Under the pieces are notes generated by a model. That model was not told the DNA's origin and searched no databases. It saw only the letters and a list, made by a program, of their open reading frames with translations. Source: Streptococcus suis (GTDB taxonomy: Bacteria; Bacillota; Bacilli; Lactobacillales; Streptococcaceae). From it: DNA of 64,000 nucleotides. How positions within the stretch are numbered: position 1 is the first letter of the stretch; each line of letters opens with the position of its first letter. The stretch is from assembly GCF_002964575.1 (NCBI RefSeq), contig NZ_POQQ01000048.1, forward strand, positions 1 through 64,000, in the 5' to 3' direction. Of the stretch, positions 18,041 to 27,312 are shown piece after piece. The translations under genes were made by a program, and so were the position numbers.

Positions 18041-18662
18041 AGTGAGATTTGTAGCTGGTATCATTCCAAGCTAATTCTGTAAAGTGTTCAAAGTCTGTCG
18101 TTTCCAAAATGGAAATGGAGGCATTGTCCAAACCACCTCTGTGACGCAGTTGGGCAGGTGAAAAACCAAGCAGGCGATGGATAGAAGCGGTTAGAAAGGC
18201 ACCATGGCTGACGATGAGGATTGTTTCCATGTCTTGCCCTTTCAGCGATTGGACAAAGTCCACCATTCGTTGAGTTACCTGGCGAACGCTCTCAGCTTCA
18301 AATAGGTCATTATCAAAAAGAGCTAGATTATGTTTGAGAGCCCGTGCTTGCTTGGGATAGATAGAACGAAAAATCGACATCTTGCTTCCTTCCAATTTTC
18401 CAAAACTCCATTCCCGTAATTGAGGGCTAGTCTGGACGGTTTGACAATATCGATTGGCTTTGGCAATCTGTTCAGCAGTGATTGTTGCACGTTGTAAATC
18501 ACTAGAATAAATAGCATCGAAAGGCAGGTCTGCCAAGTGTTTTCCTAGCAATTCCAGCTCTTCAAAAGCTTGTGGCAAGAGAGCCGAATCTCCAGAAGCG
18601 CCTTGAAAGCGTCCCTCCAAATTCCATTCGGTTTTACCGTGACGGACAAAGTAGATTTTCAA
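18039..18662 (-). CDS. Histidine phosphatase family protein
   Basis: The 207-residue protein is a branch-2-free phosphoglycerate-mutase-like phosphatase with the catalytic RHG motif at residues 7-9 in FVRHGKTEWN, the conserved SSDLQRA segment near 53, and the second catalytic His in LIVSHGAF near 153. Substrate is unknown; such proteins dephosphorylate small metabolites. It is the last gene of a three-gene leftward operon and starts two bases after the YbaK-like gene stop. Confidence 0.88.
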   Translation of the reverse strand: MKIYFVRHGKTEWNLEGRFQGASGDSALLPQAFEELELLGKHLADLPFDAIYSSDLQRATITAEQIAKANRYCQTVQTSPQLREWSFGKLEGSKMSIFRSIYPKQARALKHNLALFDNDLFEAESVRQVTQRMVDFVQSLKGQDMETILIVSHGAFLTASIHRLLGFSPAQLRHRGGLDNASISILETTDFEHFTELAWNDTSYKSH

Positions 18663-18664
18663 GT

Positions 18665-19147
18665 CTAATCTCTCCCTTCAATCAAATCAGAAAAGTCAGC
18701 CTTTACAAAATCAGCTAAAACCTGGCTATCGATTTTTATCGAACGACCAATTTCACCTGCTGAGACAATCAAGTGACCGAGTTCAAGGGCAGATTGGTCA
18801 ATGTAGATTGGGAAATTATGCTTCTGACGAATACCCACGGGATTGTTGGCACCGTGAACATAGCCAGTTGTCTTTTCCAAGTCCTTTTGCGGAATCATGC
18901 TGACTTTTTTATTGCCAGAAATCTTGGCTAATTTTTTCTCAGATAGGTGCTCAGTGATTGGCACGATTCCAATGACAGGCCCTGTTTTATCTCCTGTCAA
19001 TGCCAGTGTTTTGTAAATTTCGTCTTCTTCAATTCCTGGTGGTAGTTGGCCATCGAGGGCATTTAAAACAAGGCTATCATGATCGATCTTAGCCTTGTCT
19101 AAAATTTGGTCCACCAAGGTTTTCTTTATTTTAACCTTTTTAGCCAT
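18665..19147 (-). CDS. YbaK/EbsC-type Cys-tRNA(Pro) deacylase
   Basis: The 160-residue protein has the YbaK fold used to hydrolyse Cys mischarged on tRNA-Pro. Visible family features are the N-terminal KTLVDQILDKAKIDHD helix, KTLALTGDKTGPVIGIVPI in the core, the catalytic Lys region near KKVSMIPQKDLEK, and GYVHGANNPVGI near residue 93. Its ATG shares one base with the stop of the upstream DUF368 gene, so translation is coupled. Streptococcal relatives are often called EbsC. Confidence 0.9.
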   Translation of the reverse strand: MAKKVKIKKTLVDQILDKAKIDHDSLVLNALDGQLPPGIEEDEIYKTLALTGDKTGPVIGIVPITEHLSEKKLAKISGNKKVSMIPQKDLEKTTGYVHGANNPVGIRQKHNFPIYIDQSALELGHLIVSAGEIGRSIKIDSQVLADFVKADFSDLIEGRD

Positions 19148-19989
19148 TATTTATATTTTTCCTCAAGTTTACTCATCCAAAGTCCCAACCATGCTCCTAA
19201 GACAAATAGCACAAGAGCAGCAATCCATGTCATAAAGTTGGCTCCTGCATAAGAAATTGCCTCTTTATTTCCTGCTTGTGGAATTAAAATCAAGAGAGTT
19301 GAAGACGATACAATACCAATAATAAAGTGATAAACACGTGAATGGTATACTTTCAGAGCATGGTCCATGGCTTTTGAAAAGGCAACCATTGCAAGAAGGC
19401 CACCGATAGCGATGGGTAGGAAGGTACCGAATAAATCAAGTGATTTGAACCCATTGAGCATTGGCGTGTAAATGCCCAAAATTAGCAAGAGGTTTGACGG
19501 GCTAAGTCCAGGGACGAGAATGCCTAGCGCAATCAAGGCACCTGCCAAGACAAAACTTGCAAAGTTTGCTGGAAGAGTTCCTACAAGGCTATTTAAGTTA
19601 TAGAGCAAGAGCCCAGAAACCACAAAGGTACCAATCAACCAAGCCCAATCAAGGCTATCCCGTTGACTTTTGAGTGTTGACTCTTTGACCAAGCTGGGAA
19701 TGGTTCCGACGATTGCTCCTGCAAAGGCCCACAAAACTGGAACTTGGAAATGTTGCAAGAGATATTCAACTGGAAATGAAAAGAGTGCTATCCCCAAAAT
19801 ACCACCGATTCCGACAGGTACAAAGAAAAGAAAGTTTTCTTTAAAATCCTTGCGAATATTGGCCAAAAATCCAATTAAGCGTTCGTAAATTCCAAGGATA
19901 GCAGCCAGTACTCCCCCAGAAACACCAGGTAAGATAAAGCCAAGGGCGATAATCATACCTTTAATTATTCTTGCAATCCAAGAAGCCAT
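19147..19989 (-). CDS. DUF368 membrane protein, polyprenyl-phosphate translocase family
   Basis: The start MASWIARIIKG at 19989 has GGAGG five bases upstream and gives 280 residues. The protein has eight or so hydrophobic segments and two related motifs in opposite halves, GFILPGVSGG near residue 17 and GILVPGLSPSN near 158, the internal repeat typical of DUF368. Work on Vibrio cholerae PopT places this family as undecaprenyl-phosphate recyclers that return the C55-P carrier across the membrane; applied here it would support cell-wall and capsule synthesis. First gene of the operon with YbaK and a phosphatase. Confidence 0.85.
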   Translation of the reverse strand: MASWIARIIKGMIIALGFILPGVSGGVLAAILGIYERLIGFLANIRKDFKENFLFFVPVGIGGILGIALFSFPVEYLLQHFQVPVLWAFAGAIVGTIPSLVKESTLKSQRDSLDWAWLIGTFVVSGLLLYNLNSLVGTLPANFASFVLAGALIALGILVPGLSPSNLLLILGIYTPMLNGFKSLDLFGTFLPIAIGGLLAMVAFSKAMDHALKVYHSRVYHFIIGIVSSSTLLILIPQAGNKEAISYAGANFMTWIAALVLFVLGAWLGLWMSKLEEKYK

Positions 19990-20048
19990 AATGTCCTCCA
20001 AATGTATTTATAATGTCCCCATTATAGCACAAACCCTCTGAAAATCTT

Positions 20049-20085
20049 CAAAAAGAGTGCCTGAAAGACAAAATCTCACAGGCAC
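20049..20085 (-). terminator. Terminator of thiT
   Basis: GTGCCTG (20057-20063) pairs with CAGGCAC (20079-20085); read leftwards, TCTTTTT follows the stem. Confidence 0.8.
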
Positions 20086-20091
20086 GATCTA

Positions 20092-20640
20092 TTACATATG
20101 ATAAAAACTTGGTCTAGCTTTGTAGAGTAAAATGAGTAGGACACAAGCAATGATGGTCGAAGGAAGAATGTAGCTAATATTATAGGTAAAGGAATAGAGC
20201 CAGACAGGTGTACCAGCAGGAGCATAGTCAGCATAGAAGATAATTCCAGAGAGGAAGGTGGCAAGCAGTCGAATGCTGCCTCCTAGAAGACTCGCCAGAC
20301 TAATGACAAGAGTGGCTTGTTTTAGCTCTTTTTGTTTGGTAAGGAAGGGAGCCAAGAATCCTGCTAATCCAATTCCAGCATAGGAGAGGGCATAGTCAAG
20401 GAAGACTTGGAAGACATTCAGAAAATAACCGCCATAGAAAAGCTGAGTAGTGCCTACAATCCCACCTGCAAGAATGCCGATACTCCATCCATGACGTAGG
20501 GCAAGAAAAAGAATAGGCAACATAACGAGAGAAACAGAGCCGCCTTGTGGCATGGTAAAGAGAGGGAATTTGTCAAAGACAAGGGCGATGGCAGAGAAGA
20601 TTGCGATTTCGGCTAATAGACGAATGTTTGATTGATACAT
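20092..20640 (-). CDS. thiT: ThiT, thiamine ECF transporter S component
   Basis: The start MYQSNIRLLAEIAIF at 20640 gives 182 residues, the usual ThiT size, with AAAGGAG upstream. About six membrane segments are visible, and the conserved thiamine-site features include LVFDKFPLF with the following MPQGGSVSL loop and the C-terminal YADYAPAGTP and YNISYILPS segments. ThiT captures thiamine and docks on the shared ECF energising module, which is not in this window. A TPP riboswitch precedes it, so expression should fall when thiamine pyrophosphate is abundant. Confidence 0.95.
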   Translation of the reverse strand: MYQSNIRLLAEIAIFSAIALVFDKFPLFTMPQGGSVSLVMLPILFLALRHGWSIGILAGGIVGTTQLFYGGYFLNVFQVFLDYALSYAGIGLAGFLAPFLTKQKELKQATLVISLASLLGGSIRLLATFLSGIIFYADYAPAGTPVWLYSFTYNISYILPSTIIACVLLILLYKARPSFYHM

Positions 20641-20645
20641 AAAAA

Positions 20646-20674
20646 GCTCCTTTGTTTTTAATGAACAAAGGAGC
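20646..20674 (-). terminator. Riboswitch expression platform of thiT
   Basis: On the minus strand GCTCCTTTGTT (20674-20664) pairs with AACAAAGGAGC (20656-20646), followed by five T residues. The second arm is the thiT ribosome binding site, so the hairpin can end transcription and also hide the ribosome site. Confidence 0.85.
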
Positions 20675-20704
20675 AGGTCTGATACTGTTGATATCAGATA
20701 CTTA

Positions 20705-20783
20705 CACAATCCCTACGCTAGTCTTAACTAGATCAGGTTCGAGGATTTCGCAAAAGCGATCTCAGCCGAAGCACTCCTTTGTG
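20705..20783 (-). ncRNA. TPP riboswitch aptamer
   Basis: Read on the minus strand the region has the thi-box signatures: GGAGTGC, CTGAGA, GAACCTGATC and GCGTAGGGA in the right order. P1 is CACAA with TTGTG at the two ends. The segment ACAAAGGAG at the 5' end of the aptamer is identical to the ribosome-site arm of the downstream hairpin and can pair with CTCCTTTGT, giving a mutually exclusive antiterminator. Confidence 0.95.
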
Positions 20784-20797
20784 GTAGATATTTAATT

Positions 20798-21640
20798 TTA
20801 TTCAGGGACTGTGAACAGTTTTTGGTAGACCTGATTTGGATCCTTCAGGGTTGTGATAAGGTTAAGGTCTAAATGATTGGCAAAGCCATTGACGTAGCCT
20901 CGAGAGGTGTACTGATGAAGGTCGTAATCGAGATCGGTACTTGGCGCGGCGTTATAGTAGCCTGAGTCATCGCCGTAGGTAGGTATCCAGATGGCATCAA
21001 ACTTATCAACCTTAATGCTGTGATCTTCCATGAAATAGGTTCCGATATAGATACCGATGTTCTTGGCGCCCAAGGTTTCTAGTTCCTTACGGAAGGCTTC
21101 GACCCCAGCATTCATATCGTCCATGGTATATTCTTCAACATCTAACCAATAAAATGTAGGATTATATTGGTTGGCAGCCTTATAGAAACTACGAGCCTCT
21201 TCTTTCATGTTTTCAATGCTGTTACCTGTCACATAGGCGTAAACTGCAACGGGGACATTTCGAGCTTGAAATTCTTTAATGTGGGTTGCATAGGATTTAT
21301 CTAGACCATTCTTGTCAGTGGCTGTATTTTCATTTTTTGTATGTGAGCCACTTTGGATACGGACGATAGCACCTGAAATATTTTGACTCAGTGTATCATA
21401 GTCAATCTCTGATGGTCTTTGCCAGGCAGAAACATCGATGATTGGTTTCATTTCAAGGGCATTTGTGATATGGTAGCTAGGCTTGGTACCTGTGTTTTTA
21501 GAGCTAGCGCTAGTGCTTGATTGGGCTGTTACGGTTTCTTTTTTATTGGCAGCATTTCCAAGAACACCAGTGATGGAAATGAGAATAAAAAAAGATAGGA
21601 AAAAACCAATAACAACCATTGGATTCAATTTCTTTCTCAT
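20798..21640 (-). CDS. Membrane-anchored GH25 lysozyme-like protein
   Basis: The 280-residue protein has an N-terminal signal anchor (about residues 8-28), a Ser/Thr-rich linker (35-60) and a GH25 catalytic domain starting at IIDVSAWQ. Candidate catalytic residues are D69 at the barrel start and D167/E169 in FYWLDVEEYT. It should cleave the glycan strand of peptidoglycan at the cell surface. No choline- or SH3-type wall-binding repeats are present. Its 3' end lies just upstream of the thiT riboswitch on the same strand with no visible terminator between them, so some read-through into the thiT leader is possible. Confidence 0.88.
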   Translation of the reverse strand: MRKKLNPMVVIGFFLSFFILISITGVLGNAANKKETVTAQSSTSASSKNTGTKPSYHITNALEMKPIIDVSAWQRPSEIDYDTLSQNISGAIVRIQSGSHTKNENTATDKNGLDKSYATHIKEFQARNVPVAVYAYVTGNSIENMKEEARSFYKAANQYNPTFYWLDVEEYTMDDMNAGVEAFRKELETLGAKNIGIYIGTYFMEDHSIKVDKFDAIWIPTYGDDSGYYNAAPSTDLDYDLHQYTSRGYVNGFANHLDLNLITTLKDPNQVYQKLFTVPE

Positions 21641-21725
21641 CCCTATTATTTTATCTTAAATAGCAAAAAAAATCAAAAAAATAATATTGAAATGTGTGAA
21701 AAGCAGAGGCTCTTGACAGACTGGC

Positions 21726-21731
21726 TATAAT
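21726..21731 (+). promoter_or_regulatory. TATAAT box close to the ECF S-component start
   Basis: A perfect -10 box ends 18 bases before the ATG at 21750. With a start site about seven bases downstream, the mRNA leader would be only about 12 bases and has no visible ribosome binding site. A convincing -35 is not seen at 16-18 bases spacing. Confidence 0.4.
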
Positions 21732-21749
21732 AGGGTAGTCTAAACTTGT

Positions 21750-22253
21750 ATGGATAAATATCATGATAGTGTGAAACGGCTGAGTCGAATTGTCTTATTG
21801 GTCGCTCTAGCCATTGTATTACGCCTTGCTTTTGGAGCATTTCCCAATATAAAACCTTTGACAGCCATTTTTCTGGTTGCTCTCTCCTATATGGGTTTGA
21901 TGGATGCTTGGCTAGTCATGGCTCTGACCATGGTTGTTAGTGGTTTATTATTTGGATTTGGTCCAGTAGTCCTATGGCAAGTGTTGAGTTTTGGTCTTGT
22001 TCAGTTGCTTTGGTGGGGCTTGGTCAGACCTTTCCTACATAAGGAGCATTTTGCTATCTGGCTACAGTCCTTGCTAGCTGCTGTCCTGGTCTATGTTTAT
22101 GGGTTTGTCATCAGCATCTTATCTGCTTGGCAATTTGGCCTAGCACCATTCATTTTTTGGCTCAACGGCTTGTTTTTTGACAGTCTTCATGCTGTTTCGA
22201 CCTTCTTGTTTTATCCCATCATATACCATATTTTTAGGAGATTTTATAAATGA
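21750..22253 (+). CDS. ECF transporter S component, ligand unknown (possibly cobalamin)
   Basis: The 167-residue protein has five to six membrane segments and the basic N-terminus and early ALAIVLRLAFGAFPNIKPLTAIFLVAL pattern of ECF S components of the CblT/CbrT-like type. The initiator ATG lacks an obvious ribosome binding site. Its stop overlaps the start of the downstream DUF4430 lipoprotein (ATGA), so the two are co-translated. DUF4430 resembles the C-terminal domain of transcobalamin, and the window also encodes QueG, a cobalamin-dependent enzyme, so corrinoid uptake is a reasonable guess but is not shown. Confidence 0.75.
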   Translation: MDKYHDSVKRLSRIVLLVALAIVLRLAFGAFPNIKPLTAIFLVALSYMGLMDAWLVMALTMVVSGLLFGFGPVVLWQVLSFGLVQLLWWGLVRPFLHKEHFAIWLQSLLAAVLVYVYGFVISILSAWQFGLAPFIFWLNGLFFDSLHAVSTFLFYPIIYHIFRRFYK

Positions 22254-22615
22254 AACGGATCCTTCTGATTGTTACTTTTTTCTTGACAATGGTTCTGGCT
22301 GCCTGTCAAGCAAATCCTGTCGAGCAAGCTGAAACCAAGATTACAGTCACTTTGCAAATTACCAAAGACGGAAAAACAGCCAGCCAGGAAGTAGCGGCTG
22401 AGCAAGGTGATAGTGTTATGGATGTTTTGGAAGACAACCATCAAGTAGAAGAAGATAATGGCTTGGTGACAGCTATCGATGGGGTTAGTCAAAATCCAAG
22501 CACCAATACCTATTGGATGTATAAGGTCAATGACCAAATGGCTGACAAGGGAGCGGAAGAGCTGAAAGTGGCAGCTGGCGATAAGATTGAATTCTATCTG
22601 GAAACATTTGAATAG
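22250..22615 (+). CDS. DUF4430-domain lipoprotein
   Basis: The 121-residue protein has a lipoprotein signal with the lipobox VLAAC (lipidated Cys at about residue 19). The mature part carries a single DUF4430 domain (about 30-121): ITVTLQITKDGK, then DSVMDVLEDNHQVEEDNG, TAIDGVSQNPSTNTYWMYKVND and the closing LKVAAGDKIEFYLETFE. This beta-grasp-like domain occurs in transcobalamin and in bacterial surface lipoproteins near ECF transporters. It probably presents a ligand to the S component encoded just before it. A terminator follows. Confidence 0.85.
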   Translation: MKRILLIVTFFLTMVLAACQANPVEQAETKITVTLQITKDGKTASQEVAAEQGDSVMDVLEDNHQVEEDNGLVTAIDGVSQNPSTNTYWMYKVNDQMADKGAEELKVAAGDKIEFYLETFE

Positions 22616-22622
22616 ACAGGGG

Positions 22623-22645
22623 AAAGGGGCAACCCTTTTTCTTTT
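22623..22645 (+). terminator. Terminator after the DUF4430 lipoprotein gene
   Basis: AAAGGG and CCCTTT form a stem with a GCAA tetraloop, followed by TTCTTTTT. Confidence 0.85.
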
Positions 22646-22764
22646 TGTCTGGTCAGCAGACTGCAATTCCGAATCTTGTCCCCTACTTTATGGACCATGC
22701 TGGGTAATTTAGTGTAAAGTATGCTATAATAGAACCCAGTACTCGAAAGAAGGTTGGATTAGAA

Positions 22765-23979
22765 ATGAAGATTGACAAGCGGCACTTATTGAACTATTCC
22801 ATTCTCATACCCTATCTCATCTTATCAGTGATAGGCTTGATTATCGTTTATTCAACAACCAGTGCCACGCAAATTATCAATGGGGGTAATCCTTTTAGAA
22901 CGGTGATTAACCAGTCGCTGTTCTGGGGTGTCAGCCTCTTTGCTATCTATACGATTTACCGTATGAAATTAAGCTTCTTGAGAAGAAAGGCTGTTATTTA
23001 CTCGGTTATTTTGTTTGAAGTATTTCTCTTAGCCATTTCTCGTTTGTTCCCGCCCATCAATGGTGCACATGGTTGGATTCCCTTACCTGGAGCGGGGAAT
23101 TTACAGCCTGCCGAATACCTGAAGTTGATTATCATCTGGTATTTGGCCCATGAATTTGCCAAACAGCAGGCGGACATTCGGACCTATGACTACCAGGCCT
23201 TAATCAAAGGAAGTTGGATTCCGCGAGAATTTACTGATTGGCGCGTGGTCAGCCTTCTCTTGTTAGCCATGGTAGCGACCTTGCCTGACTTGGGAAATGC
23301 TACCATTGTCGCTCTGATTATGGTTGTCATGATTAGTGTCAGCGGTATCGCTTATCGATGGTTTGTGACGGCGGTCTTGAGTATCATCGCTGTATCTGGC
23401 TTTGTTTTAGGAACTATATTTATTTTGGGTGTCGAAACAGTTGAGAAAATTCCTCTGTTTGGCTACATCGCCCGTCGTTTTGCAGCCTTTTTTGACCCCT
23501 TTGGAAATGCCACAGGTGCAGGCCTGCAGTTGACCCATTCCTTCTATGCCATGAGCAATGGTGGCTGGTTGGGTCGTGGTTTGGGTAACTCTATTGAGAA
23601 AAAGGGTTATCTACCAGAAGCCCAGACAGACTTTGTGTTTTCAATCGTTATAGAAGAACTTGGCTTTGTTGGAGCCAGCTTGATATTGGCCCTGCTTTTC
23701 TTCCTCATCATTCGCATCATCATTGTTGGTGTACGGGCTCGCAGTCCCTTTAACTCGATGATGGCCTTGGGGGTTGCAGGAATGCTTCTGATTCAGACAT
23801 TTATCAATATTGGTGGGATTGCTGGTATTATTCCTGCGACGGGAGTTACTTTCCCCTTCTTATCACAAGGAGGGTCTAGCCTACTCATTATTTCGATTGG
23901 TATTGCATTTGTCCTTAATATTGATGCTAATGAGAAGAATAAATTGATTGAAGAAGAGCTTGAGCGCACAATCGGCTAA
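22765..23979 (+). CDS. ftsW: FtsW, septal peptidoglycan glycosyltransferase (SEDS)
   Basis: The 404-residue protein has ten hydrophobic segments and SEDS-family motifs: [19 protein letters not shown] at the N-terminus, NGAHGWIPL near residue 98, LQPAEYLK near 112 and the C-terminal [18 protein letters not shown]. FtsW polymerises septal peptidoglycan with a class B PBP. The position directly before ppc is the arrangement known from pneumococci and supports FtsW over RodA. A TATAAT box lies about 30 bases before the start. It ends 20 bases before ppc, so the two may be cotranscribed. Confidence 0.93.
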   Translation: MKIDKRHLLNYSILIPYLILSVIGLIIVYSTTSATQIINGGNPFRTVINQSLFWGVSLFAIYTIYRMKLSFLRRKAVIYSVILFEVFLLAISRLFPPINGAHGWIPLPGAGNLQPAEYLKLIIIWYLAHEFAKQQADIRTYDYQALIKGSWIPREFTDWRVVSLLLLAMVATLPDLGNATIVALIMVVMISVSGIAYRWFVTAVLSIIAVSGFVLGTIFILGVETVEKIPLFGYIARRFAAFFDPFGNATGAGLQLTHSFYAMSNGGWLGRGLGNSIEKKGYLPEAQTDFVFSIVIEELGFVGASLILALLFFLIIRIIIVGVRARSPFNSMMALGVAGMLLIQTFINIGGIAGIIPATGVTFPFLSQGGSSLLIISIGIAFVLNIDANEKNKLIEEELERTIG

Positions 23980-23999
23980 ATAAAGGAAAGAGAGTAAAT

Positions 24000-26696
24000 A
24001 TGTCTATCCAAAAATTAGAAAACTATAATAACAAAGAAACCATTCAAGAAGAAATTGCGATTTTAACCACTATCCTTGAAGAAGTAGCGGCCCAGATGAT
24101 GCCTCAGGAAACCTTCAAGAAAATCCTTGAATTGTCCCAGCTCTCTCGTGAGGATGATTACCAGGCCTTGATTGAGATTATTGGTCAATTAAATAACGAA
24201 GAATTAGCAGTTATTTCTCGTTACTTTGCTGTTCTTCCTCTCCTAATCAATATTTCAGAAGATGTGGATTTGGCCTATGAAATCAACCACCAAAACAACG
24301 TTGACCAAGATTACCTGGGGAAAATTTCAACGACGATTGATATGGTGGCCAAGCAGGAAAATGCAGCAGAAATCTTGGAGAAGCTCAATGTTGTTCCCGT
24401 CTTGACAGCCCATCCGACCCAGGTTCAACGTCAATCCATGTTGGATTTGACCAAACATATTCATGAATTGCTTCGCCGTTACCGTGATGTGAAAATGGGC
24501 TTGCTTAACAAGACCAAGTGGGAAGACCAACTTCGTTGCTACATCGAAATTATCATGCAGACAGATATGATTCGTGAGAAGAAGTTGAAGGTAACCAACG
24601 AAATCACCAACGTTATGGAATACTACAACTCTTCCTTTATCAAGGCCGTGACCAAGTTGCAAGGTGAGTATAAGCGATTGGCAGCTGAAAAAGGTATTGT
24701 GCTCAACAATCCTCGTCCCATTACCATGGGCATGTGGATTGGTGGTGACCGAGATGGCAATCCCTTCGTAACAGCAGAAACTCTGAAATTGTCAGCCTTG
24801 ACCCAGTGTCAAGTCATCATGAATTACTATGATGAGCAACTCCATAAACTCTACCGTAATTTCTCTCTCTCGACTTCTATTGTGAAGGTTTCGACAGCTG
24901 TAAAAATCTTGGCTGAAAAATCAGAAGATAGTTCAGTTTACCGCGAAAATGAACCATATCGCCGTGCCTTCCATTATATTCAAATGAAATTGGCCAATAC
25001 GCGCGATTATTTGGTGGATAATAAGCCGTCGGATGTTCGCTACGCCAATGTCACTGAATTTAAAGAAGATTTGCTTGCCATTAAACAGTCCTTGATTGAC
25101 AATAAGGCAAGCGCCTTGATCAAGGGTGATTTTACAGAATTGCTGGAAGCAGTAGAAGCCTTTGGTTTCTATCTGGCAAGTATTGACATGCGCCAGGATT
25201 CTTCTATTCACGAGGCTAGTGTTGCAGAACTTTTGGCGTCGGCCCGCATTGTAGAAAATTATTCTAGTCTGTCTGAAGAAGCCAAATGTCATGTTCTTTT
25301 GAAACAGTTGGAAACAGATCCCCGTATTTTATCTGCTACCCATGTTCCCAAATCAGAGCAGTTACAAAAAGAATTGGCTATCTTTGCTGCAGCGCGGGAA
25401 TTGAAAGATAAGCTGGGTGAGGAAATTATCAAACAGCACATTATCTCGCATTCTGAAAGTGTTTCTGACTTGTTAGAACTGGCCGTGCTCTTGAAAGAAG
25501 TTGGGCTGGTCGATATGGACAAGGCGCGTGTGCAGATTGTTCCACTTTTTGAAACCATTGAGGACTTGGATAATGCAGCTGCTACCATGCGCCAGTATCT
25601 ACAACTTGATTTGGCAAAACGCTGGATTGCAGGCAACAAATACTACCAAGAAATCATGTTGGGCTACTCGGATTCCAATAAGGATGGAGGCTATCTTTCA
25701 TCTGGTTGGACACTCTATAAGGCCCAGAACGAGTTAACTGAAATTGGTCGAGAATTTGGTGTTCATATTACCTTCTTCCACGGTCGTGGAGGGACAGTTG
25801 GCCGAGGTGGAGGTCCATCCTATGATGCCATCACTTCCCAACCATTTGGTTCCATCAAAGATCGCCTTCGTCTAACAGAACAGGGGGAAGTGATTGGTAA
25901 CAAGTATGGTAACAAAGACGCTGCCTATTACAATTTGGAAATGCTGGTATCGGCAACCCTTGACCGCATGATTACCCAGATGATCACCGATCCGAATGAA
26001 ATTGACGGCTACCGAGAAACCATGGATGCCATTGTGGCAGACAGTTACTCTATCTATCGTGACTTGGTCTTCAATAATCCGCATTTCTACGATTACTTCT
26101 TTGCAGCTAGTCCAATTCGTGAGGTGTCTAGCCTCAATATCGGTTCACGTCCAGCTGCTCGTAAAACCATCACGGAAATCGGTGGGCTCCGTGCTATTCC
26201 TTGGGTATTCTCCTGGTCGCAAAACCGTGTCATGTTGCCAGGTTGGTATGGTGTTGGTTCTAGCTTTAAACGCTTTATCGATAAGGAGCCAGGAAACTTG
26301 GCAAAATTACAGAAAATGTATGAAAGCTGGCCATTCTTCCGTTCTCTTCTATCGAATGTGGATATGGTCTTGTCCAAATCCAACATGAACATTGCCTTTG
26401 AGTATGCGAAAATGTGTGAGAGTGAAGAAGTACGAAATATCTTCCATATTATCTTGGATGAATGGCAGTTGACCAAGGATATTATCTTGGCTATTGAGCA
26501 AAATGAGGAGCTACTTGCAGAACTTCCTTTCCTCAAAGCCAGTCTGGACTACCGTATGCCATACTTTAATGTCCTCAACTATATTCAAATTGAACTGATT
26601 AACCGTCTTCGTCGTGGTGAACTCAGTAAGGAACAAGAAAACCTCATCCACATCACCATCAACGGTGTGGCGACTGGTTTACGAAATTCTGGTTAA
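24000..26696 (+). CDS. ppc: Phosphoenolpyruvate carboxylase
   Basis: The 898-residue enzyme makes oxaloacetate from phosphoenolpyruvate and bicarbonate, feeding aspartate-family amino acids in an organism without a complete citrate cycle. Signature motifs are present: [13 protein letters not shown] near residue 134 with the catalytic His, [10 protein letters not shown] near 247, the [11 protein letters not shown] region near 558 and the flexible loop [14 protein letters not shown] near 596; the C-terminus ends in the conserved TGLRNSG. AAAGGA precedes the ATG. A terminator follows directly. Confidence 0.97.
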   Translation: MSIQKLENYNNKETIQEEIAILTTILEEVAAQMMPQETFKKILELSQLSREDDYQALIEIIGQLNNEELAVISRYFAVLPLLINISEDVDLAYEINHQNNVDQDYLGKISTTIDMVAKQENAAEILEKLNVVPVLTAHPTQVQRQSMLDLTKHIHELLRRYRDVKMGLLNKTKWEDQLRCYIEIIMQTDMIREKKLKVTNEITNVMEYYNSSFIKAVTKLQGEYKRLAAEKGIVLNNPRPITMGMWIGGDRDGNPFVTAETLKLSALTQCQVIMNYYDEQLHKLYRNFSLSTSIVKVSTAVKILAEKSEDSSVYRENEPYRRAFHYIQMKLANTRDYLVDNKPSDVRYANVTEFKEDLLAIKQSLIDNKASALIKGDFTELLEAVEAFGFYLASIDMRQDSSIHEASVAELLASARIVENYSSLSEEAKCHVLLKQLETDPRILSATHVPKSEQLQKELAIFAAARELKDKLGEEIIKQHIISHSESVSDLLELAVLLKEVGLVDMDKARVQIVPLFETIEDLDNAAATMRQYLQLDLAKRWIAGNKYYQEIMLGYSDSNKDGGYLSSGWTLYKAQNELTEIGREFGVHITFFHGRGGTVGRGGGPSYDAITSQPFGSIKDRLRLTEQGEVIGNKYGNKDAAYYNLEMLVSATLDRMITQMITDPNEIDGYRETMDAIVADSYSIYRDLVFNNPHFYDYFFAASPIREVSSLNIGSRPAARKTITEIGGLRAIPWVFSWSQNRVMLPGWYGVGSSFKRFIDKEPGNLAKLQKMYESWPFFRSLLSNVDMVLSKSNMNIAFEYAKMCESEEVRNIFHIILDEWQLTKDIILAIEQNEELLAELPFLKASLDYRMPYFNVLNYIQIELINRLRRGELSKEQENLIHITINGVATGLRNSG

Positions 26697-26706
26697 TAAT
26701 AACTCA

Positions 26707-26732
26707 GCAACTTCTTCGGAGGTTGCTTTTTT
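26707..26732 (+). terminator. Terminator of ppc
   Basis: GCAACTTC pairs with GAGGTTGC around a TTCG tetraloop, followed by a T run. Confidence 0.9.
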
Positions 26733-26763
26733 AATACGGTAAAGGATATAATATTTAAAAAAA

Positions 26764-26789
26764 TGTAACCAAATAAGTTCTCGTTCGTT
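26764..26789 (+). promoter_or_regulatory. ECF-type promoter of the sigma/anti-sigma operon
   Basis: TGTAAC (26764-26769) and CGTT (26786-26789) are 16 bases apart, the layout of ECF sigma promoters (an AAC-type -35 and a CGT-type -10). It lies just upstream of the sigma gene and would give positive autoregulation. A weaker TATAAT-like box at 26748 may supply basal transcription. Confidence 0.6.
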
Positions 26790-26808
26790 TTATTTGTGAA
26801 AGGAGGAG

Positions 26809-27312
26809 ATGAGCATCAAATTAGATGAATATGAAAAAGAAGTCATCGGTATTGCCGAGGAAATTTCCTACTACCTGCAAAAATCTGGCGCCACATTTGC
26901 TGATAGTCAGGATATAGCCCAGGATATACTAGTGAAAATCTTAGAAGCAGAACTTGTCCTTCCTTTCGACAAATTACGAGCCTGGCTTTATCGTTCGGCA
27001 GTTAGAGCCTACATCGATAAATACAGGAGGGACAAGCATTATCACGAAATCTTACAAAGAGAGTTTTTTACCAGTGAGAATGTATTAACTTATGACATAG
27101 AAAACTATGAAGAGCTCTATCAGGCGGTTGCAGACTTGCCAACCAAGTATCAGCATGTCATTGACCTTTATTATTTTCAGGATATGAGTGTCAAAGAGAT
27201 TGCCCATATCTTAGGTTATAGTCAGAGTTTGGTGAAAATCAATCTTTACCGTGGTCGAAAACTTCTAGCAAAAAACTTAAAAGGGAAAGGGTATGAATAT
27301 GAAAACTTTTGA
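26809..27312 (+). CDS. ECF-type RNA polymerase sigma factor
   Basis: The 167-residue protein has only sigma regions 2 and 4. Region 2 covers about residues 30-76, with DSQDIAQDILVKIL and the RAWLYRSAVRAYIDKYRR segment; region 4 covers about 104-154, with LPTKYQHVIDLYYFQDMSVKEIAHILG and the SLVKINLYRGRKLL recognition helix. There is a strong AGGAGG site. The next gene is a membrane protein with anti-sigma layout overlapping by 14 bases. ECF sigma factors are uncommon in streptococci, which makes this locus notable. The inducing signal is unknown; surface stress is the usual theme. Confidence 0.88.
   Translation: MSIKLDEYEKEVIGIAEEISYYLQKSGATFADSQDIAQDILVKILEAELVLPFDKLRAWLYRSAVRAYIDKYRRDKHYHEILQREFFTSENVLTYDIENYEELYQAVADLPTKYQHVIDLYYFQDMSVKEIAHILGYSQSLVKINLYRGRKLLAKNLKGKGYEYENF

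Noticed and set aside
20641..20709. Extension of thiT into an upstream start at 20709
   Set aside because: This region is the riboswitch expression platform; the ribosome site and family length support the start at 20640.
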